Shown one piece after another: positions 19,839 to 32,279 of a stretch of DNA of 64,000 nt; positions within the stretch are counted from its first letter, which is position 1; each line of letters opens with the position of its first letter. The notes beneath the pieces were generated by a model that searched no databases, was not told the DNA's origin, and saw nothing but the letters and a program-made list of their open reading frames with translations. Where the stretch lies: NCBI RefSeq assembly GCF_963678635.1, contig NC_087066.1, positions 22,725,996 through 22,789,995 of the forward strand, read 5' to 3'. Origin of the DNA: Symsagittifera roscoffensis. Its lineage: Eukaryota > Xenacoelomorpha > Acoela > Convolutidae. Position numbers and translations under genes: made by a program.

Positions 19839-22800
19839 AACATCTGTTTTCCACAGATCCTCAAAGATATCGGGAGTGCTCGTTCTCCTGCAGCAGACAA
19901 TGGCACTTATTTGTTGTCGCTTCGACTATAGATACGCTAAAATTTCTTCAAGTGAGCAGACCGTATAACTGTTGGTACGATGGAGTGATACGCTGCTGTT
20001 CAGTACCTTGTGCCAGAGATTGCTGTTCAAACATTAGTAACATATTTTCCCCCTGTCCAAGGTATTGGGATTCAAAGAAAGGCCAGGGTCTGCGTAGAGC
20101 TTCTTTTATGTCTCTCTTTGTTCTCCCGCTTGAGTTTTTTCAGGCTGTGAGAAAGGGAGATAGAAACAATATTCATTGTAGTTTTAACTCAAAAACTTGT
20201 GACTTTATGACATTTGTGACTTGCGACAAAATATGGTAAATTCAGGTAAAAACGCTCGAAAACATTTACATATCTGTAAATTTTAGGAAAAGCGAACTAC
20301 TAACTATTTTCCTTAAAAAGATAAAGTACTTCGTTTTTTCTTACAGCTAAAAAGAGTTAAATTTTAACAAAAAATCTATGAGAATATTAATATGTTATCT
20401 CAAAGGTTTTTACACACTTTGTGCATCATAAAGAATTAGACTTTTTACAAAATTTAAACTAAGATCGAAGATCTGGAAAAAGGAACCGACTTGTCTCAAA
20501 ACGCTTTAATATTTTTCTGACCGATCAATTTTAAACTACTGTAATAACATAATAAATTGCGTAGTCATTAATAACTGTTTCTTGTAATTTTCTGGGATTA
20601 TGTAATTGTTATCGCTTTTGGTCTTGGGACTTCTTTGGATTCTGACCAGTCACTTTTTTCTAATTTTAGCCATATTATGCAAAGACTACAGTTTTAGTCC
20701 TTTTAGCATTGTAAGGACTAAAATTTTAGCTTTGATGATTTGCTCCTAGTATATGTAAAAGTTTTTTCTGAAATTTTATTAAAAATTGTCCAAACTGGAC
20801 ATTGAAAAGAGGCTTTTTAGAGATAACAGAACCTGATTTTGCATTTATTGCTCACCACGGGTACATTACAAAACAAATGAAAAAAATCGAAAGGAGGTTC
20901 CTCGTCCAGAAACTACGCAGCGACGGTGTTACAACTTTTTTAGGCCATCAGCCCAACTAATTATAGCGATTAATTTTAGCAGGATAATTTCGGATCGTAA
21001 GTGTTGAATGTCATACCGTGTAAGAACCTGAGATTTAGTTTGTTAAATCAGCAGCTTAGAATCGAAATTGGACTTCGCCTAGGTTCAAAAAAACTTGTAA
21101 AAAACATAGATGCGTTTGCCGAAAAGAAGTGACCGAAGATGGATGACATGAGCTATTTTGTCTCAGAAGGGCGAAAAGTTTCTCTTGGCAATGAAATTTG
21201 AATACCCCTATGAAGCAAATACTCGCCTCCAATCACACTCCCCTTGTTTCAGAGCCACGACATCTCTACAGCACAAATCAGAAGCGACCAGACGGTTTGA
21301 ATATTGTCCCATGGGCTGTTGGTAGGCAGCTCCTGAGGAATTAAACGGTAGTTACTCTCTAACCCCGTAGTAGAGTAAGCGCAGACTCTGATTTTAACCC
21401 CGAAATATATACAAAAGTAATTCTACTACATGTATCTTGATATGAGAACATAGCTGATCTGAAACTTCGACTTCGTTAATTTTAAAACAAAGCCCAGATC
21501 AATTTAAAAGTCCCGTTTGCGCTAAGTTTTGTTTGTGCCAAAAATGATAAAATTAGTCTCATATGTACCACAATTATTGAACTCGGTTTCTGAGTGGAGG
21601 ATTTATGAGCCAGCGAATTATAAAAACTTATTTGTTCTTTTCTTACAGCGAAAAAGCGTAGTAGTCGGCTTAGTATTCAGCTCAGTCGGCTTAGTAATCA
21701 GTGGCCAAATGAATAATTTTGGTACTACCGCGGTTATATCTTTCGATACAAATGAGACTGTTTTTTTTTCTGGTACCAGTGAATAACCATTGAAAATTTA
21801 TATAATAGATTTCGTAAATAGTTTTCGGACAACCAGTATACCGAAAATGGTCGTCTCGAAATCCAGTCTCATGCCCTCGAAAAAATTATCAGGGAGAAAA
21901 AAATATCAGGGCAAAGGGAAGAGTCAGAGGTCTTCTTCTAGCAGTATGAAGGTACCACTCATGCTGATTACTTAAAATTGTGGTAACCACACTGAGAATT
22001 TTAGCAGGAAATTGCAAGATATCATCGCCTCGCAAATAGGTTTCACGACTCGGAAAATAAAAACATCTGTGCTGTCGTTAAAATCAGCTTTTTGAAATAA
22101 ACTAAATTCCAAAGTTGCATAAAGTTTAGAAAGTAGTAAATGCAAACACATCTATGTCGGGCAAACCGTCATTAAATTTAAGTCTAGATTTGAGGGACAT
22201 CGAGAAACTACTTTTCTCGTCAAACAAAAACTGAAACTGTGTAGAGGCGATGAGATTGAATCAGAGTTTTGTTGAAAAATCAGTGACCAGGCTACTATCA
22301 AAAATAAGGAATTAACGTTAGAAGTGGTGCATATTAAGAGGAAGCAAGGGATCAACACACTAGACAAACTTTAAACCAGGAAGCCGGCCTTGAAGCTGTA
22401 GTTTCAAGTTCAAAAAGTTTGGCTAAAATATCGAATTGTTAAGAAATTGACAAATTTGCGAAACAACAATTTTCATACGAAAGTTTGAAACTTAAAAAAA
22501 AAATTTTGAAAAAAATATGGCGGGATAGTTTAAAATGATTGCATAAAGGATGTTAAGTAACAATTTGGTGAATTATTTTCGAAATATGTGTTTCACACTT
22601 TTTGATAGTTTTTGATCATTCTGTAAAACTAACGGCTCAACTGGAAATGTCCACCTTCTGGTCGTTTTGTGATAGCTTTCTAGGAAGTTTTCAGAAAATT
22701 TTCTCGGGTGCGCTTTCGTATTCGAGGTTTAGCTAACCGACTTGGGAGAGCCACTGGAGATGATATAAAAACGGAAAACGAAACAGAAAACAGAAACGAC

Positions 22801-24790
22801 TAAAGTTCAACAGAAACACTCTATAGAAGAAAAAACAGACAGTGACTTTGAATTTCAGATTGATTGGTTCCGACGTTTGTATTAATTTGATTAAATTTTC
22901 ACATTATTCAGTTGAAGTAATTAGGTGGCCAAAAGGAAGGGCGTCGAAAGGGTTTCCAGATCGCCTTGAAATTTTGGCTAACAACTGTGAAGCTTCACTG
23001 GGGAGGCTACCAAGTGGACAGCTACAAGAGTTCAAAAAAACTGAACAGACAGTGACCCAGAAAAATGAAGGGAACTACCTGAGTCTTTTGCAAGAGTCTA
23101 TCGACGAGTATCGTTAACAACCATTTTTATACACTAGGCGAAAATTATATAAGAAGTGATTAGTATCCACTCCGACCACATTTTTTGAGTTAAGCAACCG
23201 TTTTTTTTGAGTGGCTTTGCATCGTCGCGTTTAGGGGTTTTTACTTGAACGAGACGATGTTGAACTAGGGAGAGAGGTTAGATTAAGTGAGTGGCTAGGC
23301 TAAGCATGTTGATGGCAATAAGAAAAAGAAGTTCTTATCATAATTATTTAACAGTCGACATCGTCGATTAAGTTATTTTATCTTAACTGGTATCAGCGTC
23401 GATAACAAGAGTATCAACATAAAACACCGGTTGGGGAGCAAAATATCATAGCTCGAGCGACTGGGGGAAAAGTATGACGGATCAGGCTAGGGGATCAAAA
23501 GTTCCGTTTTCATTTGTTTGACCACATCAAAATGTTTTTACGTGTCCATAACAACATTGAAGTTTAGACGGAGAGTGGTTGTTAGAACAGAATAGGTACC
23601 TGGTCCATTCTTATGCAACCAAACATCGTTTTAACCATATATCATTTTATCCTTCCAAACACAACCTGTAGATAGTAAGCCGACCAGATTCTTGCGATTG
23701 GAACTTTTCACGAAGATATTAACGTTTTCTTCTTTTTTATTTACTTGCTTGCCCGAGGGTCCAAAATCCTGTCCGAATTTATCTTACTTGAGTGCTGCGA
23801 AACACGGTAAAACCATCCTAGAAGCATTCTACATTAGTCTTGGGAAGTTCAAACAACTGCCCAACTATTTTTAATCTGGGTCTTGGGAAGTCCAATCAAC
23901 TGCCCAAACGAGCTTCAAAAAGCAACCACTTGTCGGCGAGACTCAGTATCAACACCAGAACACACAGGGCTAGAATTCGCAGTACTAAAAAAATCAGAGA
24001 TAGTACTTGAATACTTGACACTAGAAAAAGTCGTCTGACTGATGCTGAAGATGAAAATCGTGAAAATGTGCACACGTTGGTAATTAAGATTGCAGAGAAG
24101 ACACTAAAGAAAACAACTATGAAAATGAAGAAAAGAATCTTATTCAAAGAGAGTTCGGAAGTTTTCGCAGGAAATATTGAGCCCGGGGAGCAACAGGTGC
24201 TAACAAAACAAGAACGAAATTCGGTAACAAGTGATGGTTACAGAGATAGTCTGTATATAATTTTGACCGAGACCAGAAAGTGAAATCAGTACAAGGACAA
24301 ATGTAGACTCTTTGTCGGTGACATAAGATTTTGAGGATAAGGAACAGGAGAGCGTTGAAGAAGAAATAGAAATGTAACAGGCTCGCGGAAGCCTTTTCGA
24401 CGACCCTCAAAAAACCAGAAAAAAGGACCAATTTGGAACCCGAGCTTCAACAGGTCATCTTGAGCAAAATTATCTGTGTAGAACTGGTGGACAACACATT
24501 TAGATCAGGACTATTATGTAGACAAACGATGGCACAAAAGGAACATGTGAGAGCAGGTTGTCGGATCTAATCAGAGCTCAGAAGAATGACAAGATCACGA
24601 ATAGCTCTCCAAAAGGGTGAAAACATGATAAAGGGAAAAAGTAGGTCGAAAAAGAGATGGCTATAAAACCTTGAACCATTTCTACAAGGAACGAAAAAAT
24701 TTACTTAACCTCACTGCTAAGGAAGTACTGGCTGTAAAAGAAAAGATAAGGTGAAAGCAATGCACAAGCACACGTGATCATACTACCACA
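19839..24790. other. Long interval without a recognisable gene
   Basis: Short open frames occur (for example 21,529-21,786 plus and 22,842-23,117 plus), but none shows a known motif or a repeat copy elsewhere in the window. From about 22,700 the purine-rich, charged translation on the plus strand hints at very decayed coding sequence. I cannot support more. Confidence 0.4.
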
Positions 24791-24805
24791 ACTAATACGA
24801 AAGAG

Positions 24806-24990
24806 GTCTTGTTCAGCTCACACGACCAAATGGGACATCAGGGCTTGGATAAAGTACAGCAAAGAATTCTACATTGCTCTGATATGCCAGGAATGAGAAT
24901 AACCTGTGAGAGATGGATCAACGGAAGTTTATCATGTCTACAATTGAAGGAACGCAGAAAATTTTCTTTGATTTTCTTCTACCCAGATTA
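24806..24990 (+). pseudogene. Ty3/Gypsy-type integrase zinc-binding fragment
   Basis: The plus strand encodes HDQMGHQGLDKVQQRI, then CERWINGSLSCLQLKER. This resembles the HHCC zinc-binding domain at the N-terminus of Ty3/Gypsy integrases. One of the expected Cys pair appears as Ser. The flanking sequence does not show the integrase catalytic core, so this is a small relic, distinct from the element at 29-37 kb. Confidence 0.55.
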
Positions 24991-26954
24991 AGAAGGACAG
25001 AAAAGTTCACCGACGACGTACGTAAGAGAAGTCATCATTAGGCAGCACGAATTGAATGATCTGTACAGAAGGAAAGCTACCCAAGCCCAAATGCGAGGTT
25101 GGCTCACTATGAGAATCTAATGCCACTTGTATCATCGCCAGAAGGTTGATGCATCCGGAAACATATCGAGGGCATAGCTTACCTAGAAACGGTAGCGGCT
25201 TGCGAGGTAGTTGAAAAAGGAACCAGGTAGAAAACCGATGGAAATGAATTAGCGAGCTTGAGTTGCCGCGATAGAATTAAACTGAACTCGGAATGTAGCA
25301 CGAACTGAAATTCGCATGATCTGTTCTTCCATTCAAGGAAAATCATTTTTTCTAAGAAAGGTAAAGAAACTTTAGCTTTCATCAATCACCTCTTTCTTAT
25401 GGTTAAGTTCTCGGAAGAAATTTTTTCAATCTGAAGTTAAAAGTTGTTTAATCGTTATGTTATAGCTGCTCTTGTGAGTGAATCAAGCATCTAGATTACC
25501 TTACCATCAAGTTACAGGTAAGCTTGTTACATGTAAGTTGGTTCCCACACAGAAAAAGACTAGAGGATACCTGAGCAAGATGAAGTTCCGTAAAGCATGG
25601 ATTACAATAGATACGCGGATGATTCATTAATCAATACAAAAAAGCGGGAGAATTGAGTTTGGACATGATGGGAATAGGAGAGATGCATTGTGATCATGAG
25701 TGGCACATCATCTAAGATGACGAGTCATACTGGCAAGAAAGCAAAAATTTTGCCGTAGAAGAAGTAAAATTAGAACAAAGCCAAACGGAAAGGAGGGAAT
25801 AAGCATACTTTAGGATTCTAAAATAGCTGCACGATCTACCGACGATTTAAGAAGAAGGGCAGATTAACCAAGACAGACCTTTCCAACCAGAAGTACAATC
25901 GCGAGAAAAATCCGGCATTTAGATGGATCGCACCAGACAGACAGCTTGAAATACTTTCGAGCAATCTAGAGTCAGCGCCATCGATGGGGACGTCGAAAAA
26001 TTTTTGGTCAGGGTAATGGGGAAAGGACTTACCCTCAATAAAACTTCATTAATTAAGAAGCTGAGAGAAATAAGGGAGACCAACAACCTAGAGATTGAGC
26101 ACGAAGAATTTGAACCAGTCTTTGGTCGAACCTTCGAAACAAACTTTGAAATACGAAATGAGTATTCAGAGAACATCTTGATCACTGATTGCGACTTTGC
26201 CTGTCAGATAAGACCATCGCAATTTTCATAACTATAGATATGAGCTTCGAGACAAATTTAGAAGTGGACATCAAAAGAGAGTATCAGAACTAGAAGTTCC
26301 TGTTTAGAGAGAGACCAGATCAAGAAGTGTTGGTAGCAATCACTCCCACAGTGTCACAGATACCTGAAAAAATCAATGCCTTCTAGTGGCCACAACCATT
26401 GATAAGAGTGCGATGGATCCGGAGCATGCTGTGTTAGCAACGAACGGGCTGAGGGACCTCCTGTTCATGAGAAGTGTAAAGGATGTTTCACTGCCGACCT
26501 ACAATATTCTACAGGTACCCTTGCGAACACGGAAAAACAGTACATTGCCACAAAAAAAAATTCTTGAGTTTGAGCTGGGAAACAGGTGAGGGGAATTGAT
26601 TTGGGACGACCCTCGAAAACTGGACTCAGGTGTATTGAAACCACATTGTGGGAACTTGAGTCGTGAGTCTACAACAAACCATACAATTACAGATGAAATT
26701 TGATCTAGTAGGAGCGGTTAAACCCTACAAGGGGGTTTCAGTCGGTTAAGTTAAAGGCACAAGCTTACCTCTAACATTATGGTAAGGTACTCTAGATGCT
26801 TGCTTCACTCACAACAGGTGCTATTATATAACAATTGAGCCCTTTTTTTCGGATTGAAAAAACTTCGTCCGGGATTTTAAGCAGAGGAAAAAATTGATCG
26901 ATGGCAGCTCAATTTGTTTGCCTTTTTTAGCATAAATGATCTTCCTTGAAGGGA
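24991..26954. other. No recognisable gene; probable decayed element sequence
   Basis: Purine-rich plus strand with short open frames, such as 26,004-26,231 (FGRTFETNFEIRNEYSEN) and 26,386-26,589. Stops occur every few dozen codons. Possibly the rest of the Gypsy relic that holds the integrase fragment. Confidence 0.35.
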
Positions 26955-27466
26955 GAAACAGTTCTTTCCAAATTCTATAGAGAATGAGAAAGGTAGTACC
27001 TTTAGTTACAGATTGAATTTCAACCATTCTCGAAAAAGAAGACCCACGAATCCTGGCGAATACTGGAGCATTGACTGACACCACGCGACAAAGAGCCAAA
27101 AAGAGGAGATCACTTGAGTTGCCTTTTCTTGAATTGGCATATCTTGAGCTAGTATTTTTAGTGATACTTTCTTAGCTCAATATTTTCGGAAGCAGTAGTC
27201 CGCTGCTGGAAATCCGTGCCGGCGGCATTGAAAAAACCAATGCTGCAGGATACGTATAGACACTTGAGGGATCTCGACTATACCTAGGCGGATGGAGAAG
27301 TATCCGTGATGCTGAACGCTGTATTACAACTGAAGCCTCAGGGTGAGGGCAGGGAGTCAATTATGGAAACGCTTCTTATGATGTGCTACACGTCTGAGGA
27401 ACTCTTAAATCAGGAGCAGACTATATGGATGCCCTGGAGCAAGGAAGAAGGCTTAAGAGTGAATGA
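26955..27466 (+). repeat. 511-bp direct repeat, copy 1 (leader plus ORF A N-terminal region)
   Basis: Near-identical to 28,822-29,334. It holds about 220 bp of leader followed by sequence homologous to the ORF A N-terminal domain. Copy 1 continues into the rest of ORF A. Copy 2 stops at GGCTTAAGAGTG and continues into LTR-like sequence. Confidence 0.8.
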
Positions 27467-28066
27467 ATTGGCCATTAACCCAGGCTTGAGCAACACCACT
27501 GATTTTTGTGCAGGAGATTCGGACTCAGCAGACGGAAGAAGACCTCCCTCTATGATTCGGACGCAGCAGATGGAAGAAGACTATCCGGACATCAACAAGA
27601 TTTAAAAAATTTAGAGAGGAGCCCAGCGGGACCGAGCAACTCAAGAGAGAGATCAGTTAAAGTATAGATCAGTCGGTAATAGATCTAGAGCAGGTCCAGA
27701 TGTTGCACCACGAAGCCATCAGGACCATGAGAAGGAGGGTGACAGAAGAAGCGGATGACAGATGTGAACCCCTAGAGGCGAGTTTCGAAAAATGATCTGG
27801 CTCTCGGAGAAAATAGTTGGCTTGATATATGAGGTGAGGATCTACTTGGGGATCATAATACTCACAATATACACCGTGCAATTCATCATGCAGAGTGATG
27901 ACAACGGGAGGAAAATGAATGAGACGGTGCATCATATCAAGAGCGCGTTTCTAGAGATTCAGCGACGAAGCATCCTGCCACTGCGACTGCTGAATTTGGG
28001 CCGCAAGATGGAAGCATATCTGTCGAAGTGGTTGCGACAGATGCCATCCCTTTTGACTGTCCCATA
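27190..28066 (+). pseudogene. Second, divergent ORF A (SGNH element), degenerate
   Basis: Homologous to ORF A of the left array: VMLNAVLQLKPQGEGRES against VMLNAILQLEAQGECRES, PSMIRTQQMEEDYPD against RSMIRSQQTEETYPD, and a C-terminal part (LTIYTVQF, IQRRSILPLRLLNL) matching the end of the SGNH domain. The coiled coil is shortened, and the GDSL and G-x-N-D blocks are lost in a deletion near 27,610-27,800. Several stops and frame changes are present. It lies on the opposite strand to the left array. Confidence 0.65.
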
Positions 28067-28137
28067 GGGGAAGGGACATTTCACCTTCGATCCACCCCCA
28101 GATCCACGTTTTTTTTCTAACCAGGCATATCAAATTC

Positions 28138-28470
28138 AATTTAGGAGTAGGGATTCCAGAGATAGCTTTAGGAGCAGTGTTATCGGGAAACGGAAGTTTC
28201 CTTGGTAGTAAATTGTAAAAATCGTAAGTATAATTAGTTTGGGATTCCAGAGATAACTCTGGGAGCAGTATTATCGGGAAACGGAAGTTTCCTTCTGAGT
28301 AAATTGTAAAGATCGTAAGTAGAACTAGTTTGGCGAATGTCATTGCTAATTTAGGAGTAGGAATTCCAGAGATAGCTCTGGGAGCAGTATTATCGGAAAG
28401 CGGAGGTTTCATTGTTAGTAAATTGTAAAGATCGTAAGTAGAACTAGTTTGGCGAAGATCATTGCTAATT
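28138..28470. repeat. Three-unit tandem repeat, ~95-120 bp period
   Basis: Units share ATTCCAGAGATAGCTCTGGG, GCAGTATTATCGG and GTAAATTGTAAAGATCGTAAG. The fullest unit is about 120 bp, a multiple of three, so the minus strand stays open through all units (28,550-27,951). I regard that open frame as a by-product. Confidence 0.75.
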
Positions 28471-28724
28471 TTTGATGTCTGAGAACTGTCAACGCATATA
28501 ATAGCTTTGACAATCATGCAACCGTCTTGACAGACGGGAGAAAACTTCACTTTTTAAAGCTGAAAAAAGATGCAAAAATCCGTAATCTGGGTAAAATATT
28601 TATTTACTCAGATTAAAAATAGAAACGGGGCAACCAATGAACATCCTACTAATTGAATATTCGGAGCAATGAGTTGGTTCATATTTTTTTATACTAAATT
28701 TATACTAACCTTTTCAATACTAAA

Positions 28725-28812
28725 TTCCTGTAATTATCACAAGAACTTACGAGGTCATTTTTGAGTACAAATATTAACTCAATTGTAGATAATTCGAGGT
28801 TTCATTTCAACT
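28725..28812 (+). repeat. LTR-like fragment
   Basis: Matches 29,342-29,426 (TCCTGTAA-TATCACAA ... GAGGTTTCATTTCAACTT) and, more weakly, the start of the 3' LTR at 36,680. Together with 29,342-29,426 it flanks the second copy of the 511-bp repeat. Confidence 0.6.
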
Positions 28813-28821
28813 TTCATTCGA

Positions 28822-29334
28822 GGAGAAACAGTTCTTTCCAAATTCTATAGAGAATGAGAAAGTGAGTACCTTTAGTTACAGATTGAATTTCAACCATTCT
28901 CGAAAAAGAAGACTCACGAATCCTGGCGAACACTGGAGCATTGAATGACACCACGCGACCAAGAGCCAAAAAGAGGAGATCACTTGAGTTGCCTTTTCTT
29001 GAAATGGCATATCTTGAGCTAGTATTTTTAGTGATACTTTCTTAGCTCAATATTTTCGGAAGCAGTAGACCGCTGCTGGAAATCTGTGCCGGCGGCATTG
29101 AAGAAACCAGTGCTGCAGGATATGTATAGACACTTGAGGGATCTCGACTAAACCTAGGTGGATGGAGAAGTATGCGTGATACTGAACGCTGTATTACAAC
29201 TGAAGTCTCAGGGTGAGGGCATGGAGTCAATTATGGAAATGCTTCTTATGATGTGCTACACATCTGAGGGACTCTCGAATCAGGAGCAGACTATATGGAT
29301 GTCCTGGAGCACGAAAGAAAGCTTAAGAGTGTAT
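28822..29334 (+). repeat. 511-bp direct repeat, copy 2 (leader plus ORF A N-terminal region)
   Basis: Repeat of 26,955-27,466 with a few percent substitutions. It encodes the same N-terminal ORF A piece and ends abruptly at an LTR-like sequence. It has LTR-like fragments on both sides. Confidence 0.8.
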
Positions 29335-29341
29335 GACTTAC

Positions 29342-29552
29342 AAAACTCCTGTAAATATCACAAAAACTCCTTTTTGAGTACAAATATTAACTCATTTGTA
29401 GGTAATTCGAGGTTTCATTTCAACTTATAATCACTCCTTGGAATGAGAAAGCGCGTGAAAGCACGTGTTGGGTTGAGCCTACAGTGGGAGTCTACACTCT
29501 ACTGTCGCCACTGTAGCATCATGGGATTATACGGGTTGAGCTGATCCTACAG
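29342..29552 (+). repeat. 5' LTR (approximate)
   Basis: From ACTCCTGTAAATATCAC to GAGCTGATCCTACAG. It is homologous, at perhaps two thirds identity, to 36,680-36,826. The 3' part (TCTACTGTCGCCACTGTAGC to CCTACAG) recurs at 29,960-30,045. Confidence 0.6.
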
Positions 29553-29950
29553 TGGCGACAGGGAAAACTACAAGAGTCAGGAAAAACAGAAGAGTTTCAA
29601 AAAAAGTTTTAAAAGATGTCGAGCATGCCACGAAAAAAATAGAAACCAGATTGAACGTTAGAAAACGTTAAAATCATGTTCCATAGAGAAAAGCAGGAAA
29701 TTTTGACAAAAACTGATCGATCCTGATTTTTGGCCGCATCGCGAAAGCTTTAGAGCGGTCACTTCACCTGCAGGCCATAACTCGAATTGAGGAAGAAGAA
29801 AAAGTGCCACTAATAGCAGCCATACGGAGGGACGGAGGGATGGAACAGAAATCCTAATAAACTCGGTGAACAGTATTAGTTCAACAATTGTCGGTTGGTA
29901 ATGAGACATAATGTCCGGAGCAGTGACGGTCGAAGACACAACAGCGGGAG
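29553..29950 (+). mobile_element. Internally deleted Gypsy derivative: leader plus a gag fragment
   Basis: 29,553-29,731 equals the leader at 30,046-30,222, and 29,733-29,945 equals the gag 3' part at 30,944-31,155. The intervening ~720 bp are missing. The derivative is followed head-to-tail by another LTR end and leader leading into the longer copy. Confidence 0.75.
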
Positions 29951-30453
29951 TCTACACTGGGAGTCTACACTCTACAGTGGGAGTGTACACTCTACTGTCG
30001 CCACTGTAGCATCATGGGATTATACGGGTTGAGCTGATCCTACAGTGGCGACAGGGAAAACTACAAGAGTCAGGAAAAACAGAAGAGTTTCAAAAAAAGT
30101 TTTAAAAGATGTCGAGCATGCCACAAAAAAATAGAAACCAGATTGAACGTTAGAAAACGTTAAAATCATGTTCCATAGAGAAAAGCAGGAAATTTTGACA
30201 AAAACTGATCGATCCTGATTTTTTTCTCCCGATTAGGGTCCTAAATTGTTATTTATTCTGTTAAAGCAAGAAATAATTGGACCAAATTCAACGGAAGATT
30301 GAAGAAAATTGAGCTGAAAAACGAAAACTTTGAGATAAAAGCGGAAAAACTGTAGTTGCAGGGATATAAAACGTTATTTTAGGCTAAAAGACCTATAAAA
30401 ACTCCAACAACCGGGATAACATGATGAATAACTGAGTAGGGTGAGATTTGATT
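29951..30453 (+). repeat. Second LTR end, primer-site region and leader of the Gypsy element
   Basis: GGGAGTCTACACT motifs are repeated, then the LTR end (GATCCTACAG), TGGCGACAGGGAAAA at 30,046, and a leader shared with 29,553-29,731 up to about 30,222. The remainder up to gag has no coding signal. Confidence 0.65.
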
Positions 30454-31065
30454 ATGGCAACGGCATTTTCAATATCCATGATGTTATTGCCGGAAGCATT
30501 CACCGTTTCTGACGATTTTGAAAGCTAATGAGTACACTTTGATCTATTAGCCGAACTGCAAAACTGAAAACGTACTCTATTAGGAACCAAAACTGATAAA
30601 CGACCGCAATACTTTGCGTTTAGATTGCAAAAATTTGCAATCGAACTTTATCGTACCCTCGCAGATGCTACCAGAAACAGCTATTATGATACCTTTGAAG
30701 CTTTTCGAAGACATTACTGTGAAAAACCGAAGGTCTTCCGCGGACGGCTAGCTTGTCGCGTGCATCAGGCATGTGATAAATTAACAGAATTCCTGGAATA
30801 TTTACAGCAATTGGCGCTGAAGGCGTACCGAGACGAGTCCCAGGACACACGGGATCACTTAGTCCTTCGAGGTTTTCTCGAAGGGATCTACCACAGCCAA
30901 GTTAGGCTTCAACTTCGCAAGACAATTGGGGATAAGGGCATCAGCATCGCGAAAGCTTTAGAGCGGTCACTTCACCTGCAGGCCATAACTCGAATTGAGG
31001 AAGAAGAAAAAGTGCCACTAATAGCAGCCATACGGAGGGACGGAGGGATGGAACAGAAATCCTAA
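30454..31065 (+). pseudogene. gag: Gypsy gag (capsid-like region)
   Basis: One frame runs from MATAFSISMMLLPEAF to the stop at 31,063, with only a double stop and one further stop near the front. The later part (FRGRLACRVHQACDKL, HLVLRGFLEGIYHSQVRL, ALERSLHLQAI) matches capsid-region Gag proteins of Ty3/Gypsy elements. Its 3' part has been copied to 29,733-29,945. Gag would form the particle that carries the element's RNA. Confidence 0.75.
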
Positions 31066-31575
31066 TAAACTCGGTGAACAGTATTAGTTCAACAATTGTC
31101 GGTTGGTAATGAGACATAATGTCCGGAGCAGTGACGGTCGAAGAGACAACAGCCACTGGGGAGGAACGCGATGAGATGGGAACCAATATAGGGAACAGGA
31201 TTCAAGAGACCGAGCAAAAACTACCACACCAGAACCGAATATGCGCAAAAAATTGACAACCCTGAAGGGAAAACTACTCTGACAAATCTCGACTATGCTG
31301 AAAAAAGGGTCATTGGGCAAAGAACTGCCGTAATTGTTTTACTTGTGGAAGTTTTACCATATTAAGCAAAATTGCCTTTGGAATGAAAGGACGGAACAAA
31401 CCAACGTAATCGGAGTGCGCTCCACTAACAAAACAAAATCTTTCAATGTGGATTTGTTTTTCAACAGGAAATTGGTAATTTCCCTCATAAGTTTTTCGAC
31501 ACGAATTAACGGCTTGGAAAGCCGGGAAGCATGAAGTTTGTTAATAAAAAAGTGTTAGCGGCTAATAATTGACCG
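31066..31575 (+). pseudogene. Gypsy zinc-knuckle and protease interval
   Basis: Around 31,293-31,345 one frame reads KKGHWAKNC followed by RNCFTCG, the back half of a CCHC zinc knuckle whose front Cys is followed by a stop. No aspartic protease D-[TS]-G motif could be found, so the protease is lost or too diverged. Confidence 0.5.
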
Positions 31576-32122
31576 TTGCAAATAGTTGGCAGTGTCGACA
31601 TCAAAATCCAAATTAAACCAAAATCCGAAGGGATCGTACCAAAAACCGAACCAGTAGTTGTGTACAGAGGGCTGAACAATCAGATCCATAATACAAGCTG
31701 GCCCCGACCAAGGATAAGTGATGTCATCGACTCATTGGATGGTAACATGTTCTTTTCCAACATTGGTTTAATTTCTGGTTATTTTCAAGTAATTTCAAAA
31801 TCTTACTGCCTTTATAACGCCGATGGGTCTCTATAGGTGGAAAAGACTGACAATGGGTCTCGCTTCAGCGCCAGGAGCATTTAAAAATTTAATGGAGTTA
31901 ATACTAGGTGGGTTATCATACGAAATTGTTTCGTTGTACTTAGGAAACACTATAATCTTTGGTAGAACGTTTGAAGAATATCTAGAGATGTTAGAACTTA
32001 TTCTGAGTCGACTGAAAGAAGCTGGATTCAGAAAAAGATCGAAATGTAGATTCCTTCAAGAGAATGTTTTTTTTGGACATATTGTGTCGAACAACGACGT
32101 AGAAGTTGATCCGGAAAGATAA
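31576..32122 (+). pseudogene. pol: Gypsy reverse transcriptase (catalytically dead)
   Basis: First frame: RPRISDVIDSLDGNMFFSN, then ISGYFQV, with a Gly where the first catalytic Asp of motif A (usually LDL-x-SGY) should be. Second frame, after a shift near 31,823: LYRWKRLTMGLASAPGAFKN, then LYLGNTIIFG in place of Y-x-DD, and FFGHIVSNNDVEVDPE. The order and spacing fit Ty3/Gypsy RT. About 30 codons between the primer-grip region and motif A are deleted. All three catalytic aspartates are altered. Confidence 0.8.
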
Positions 32123-32279
32123 ACGCAGTGAAAGATCTTCACAATATCAAACAATTGCAGACATTATTAGGACCCATTGGGCTCTACGGGAAGCTGATTA
32201 AAGGTTTGGAAAGACGGCGGACCCACTTTAAAAACTTCCTAACAAGAGCAAAAATTTCTTTTCTAAATAAACTTGCAAA

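Noticed and set aside
27951-28550. A 199-codon minus-strand gene
   Set aside because: It stays open because the tandem unit is a multiple of three, and it runs antisense to the ORF A remnant. No domain is seen.
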